Assembly (NCBI GenBank): GCA_900541185.1
Contig: UQIQ01000054.1
Span: 1-14,632, forward strand
Direction: 5' to 3'
Length of the DNA stretch: 14,632 nucleotides
Source: an uncultured Collinsella sp.
GTDB lineage: Bacteria; Actinomycetota; Coriobacteriia; Coriobacteriales; Coriobacteriaceae
This document shows, one piece after another, positions 14,401 to 14,632 of this stretch. The position numbers were made by a program, and so were the translations under genes. Under the pieces are notes generated by a model. The model saw only the letters and a program-made list of their open reading frames with translations, was not told the DNA's origin and made no database searches. Each line of letters starts with the position of its first letter. Positions within the stretch are counted from its first letter, which is position 1.

Positions 14401-14523
14401 GTGGTTGCTTTCTCTCGCGTTTGTCCGCCAACTATTATGGCGTAGCGGCGGCGCGGGGTGCCAGCGCGCGAGAAAATGCAGGAAATGGGCGTTCTGTCCA
14501 GCTGTTTGGTGCAGTTGCCAGCT

Positions 14524-14632
14524 AAGTGAGTAGACTTTTTGCGATATCGCGAGCACATGGCTTTTGCGCAAGGGATTTACCTGCACTGATAATTGTTCTC
14601 GGGGGAAGCGGGCACTGCGGGGCGCGGCGACG
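14524..14632 (+). repeat. 119-bp element family, left-half copy 3
   Basis: CTAAGTGAGTAGACTTTT matches the left end of copies 1 and 2. Alignment runs without gaps through GCGAGCA, TTTTG and the conserved ATTTACCTGC core at 14575-14584, position 52-61 of the element. Beyond that similarity fades. At the expected right end (about 14631-14642) the window stops, but no GTCTACTCACTT is seen before it. Either a truncated copy or one whose right end lies outside. It sits 123 bases upstream of the helicase start. Confidence 0.65.

Noticed and set aside
14401..14586. 62-residue N-terminal extension of the helicase
   Set aside because: It would read through repeat copy 3, lacks a ribosome site and does not resemble a helicase leader.
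1..14632. CRISPR array, tRNA or rRNA genes
   Set aside because: No regularly spaced short direct repeats and no cloverleaf or rRNA-like segment were recognised by eye on either strand.

Overview
The window looks like chromosomal DNA of a high-GC anaerobic actinobacterium of the Coriobacteriia, most likely Collinsella or a close relative. This is inferred from the gene content (an actinobacterial-type DUF3516 helicase, a rubredoxin-first 'reverse' rubrerythrin typical of anaerobes, a pdxST/MocR-regulator pair, an AbiEi/DUF559-like orphan protein) and from the style of the interspersed palindromes. No database search was possible.

Layout. 1-313 holds no supported gene; it is a cluster of four palindromic repeats. 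314-3394 is the vitamin B6 locus: pdxS-pdxT (PLP synthase) on the minus strand, divergent from a MocR-family regulator, probable pdxR, with a shared 145-bp control region carrying a direct repeat. 3389-4926 is the most unusual part: a gene for a protein with an AbiEi-like N-terminal half and a PD-(D/E)XK (DUF559/Vsr-like) C-terminal half, framed by two 119-bp palindromic repeats of about 80% identity in the same orientation. 5060-5620 is rubrerythrin (minus), divergent from a two-gene operon for an iron-type alcohol dehydrogenase and a class-3-type aldehyde dehydrogenase (5877-8486). 8610-9746 carries a HIRAN-domain protein, a 59-residue acidic/basic protein and a small metallophosphoesterase, ended by a repeat hairpin that shares an arm with a terminator. 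9887-11644 is a DUF2130 coiled-coil protein with nuclease-like motifs. Convergent to it, 11719-14400 is a large SKI2/Mtr4-like DEAD/DEAH helicase. A third, left-half copy of the 119-bp repeat lies upstream of that helicase at the window edge.

How the genes fit together. PdxS and PdxT make pyridoxal phosphate and the PLP-binding regulator probably senses it. The two dehydrogenases would interconvert alcohol, aldehyde and acid, and rubrerythrin removes peroxide. The right half (HIRAN, metallophosphoesterase, DUF2130, helicase) is rich in probable nucleic-acid proteins, but their joint role is unknown.

The best candidate for something undescribed is the 119-bp repeat family. Its terminal inverted repeat, CTAAGTGAGTAG, carries stop codons in all three frames. 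Two neighbouring genes take their stop codons from it, and two copies flank the nuclease-like gene. Whether this is a mobile unit, a nuclease-maintained repeat or a stop/terminator module cannot be settled from this window alone.
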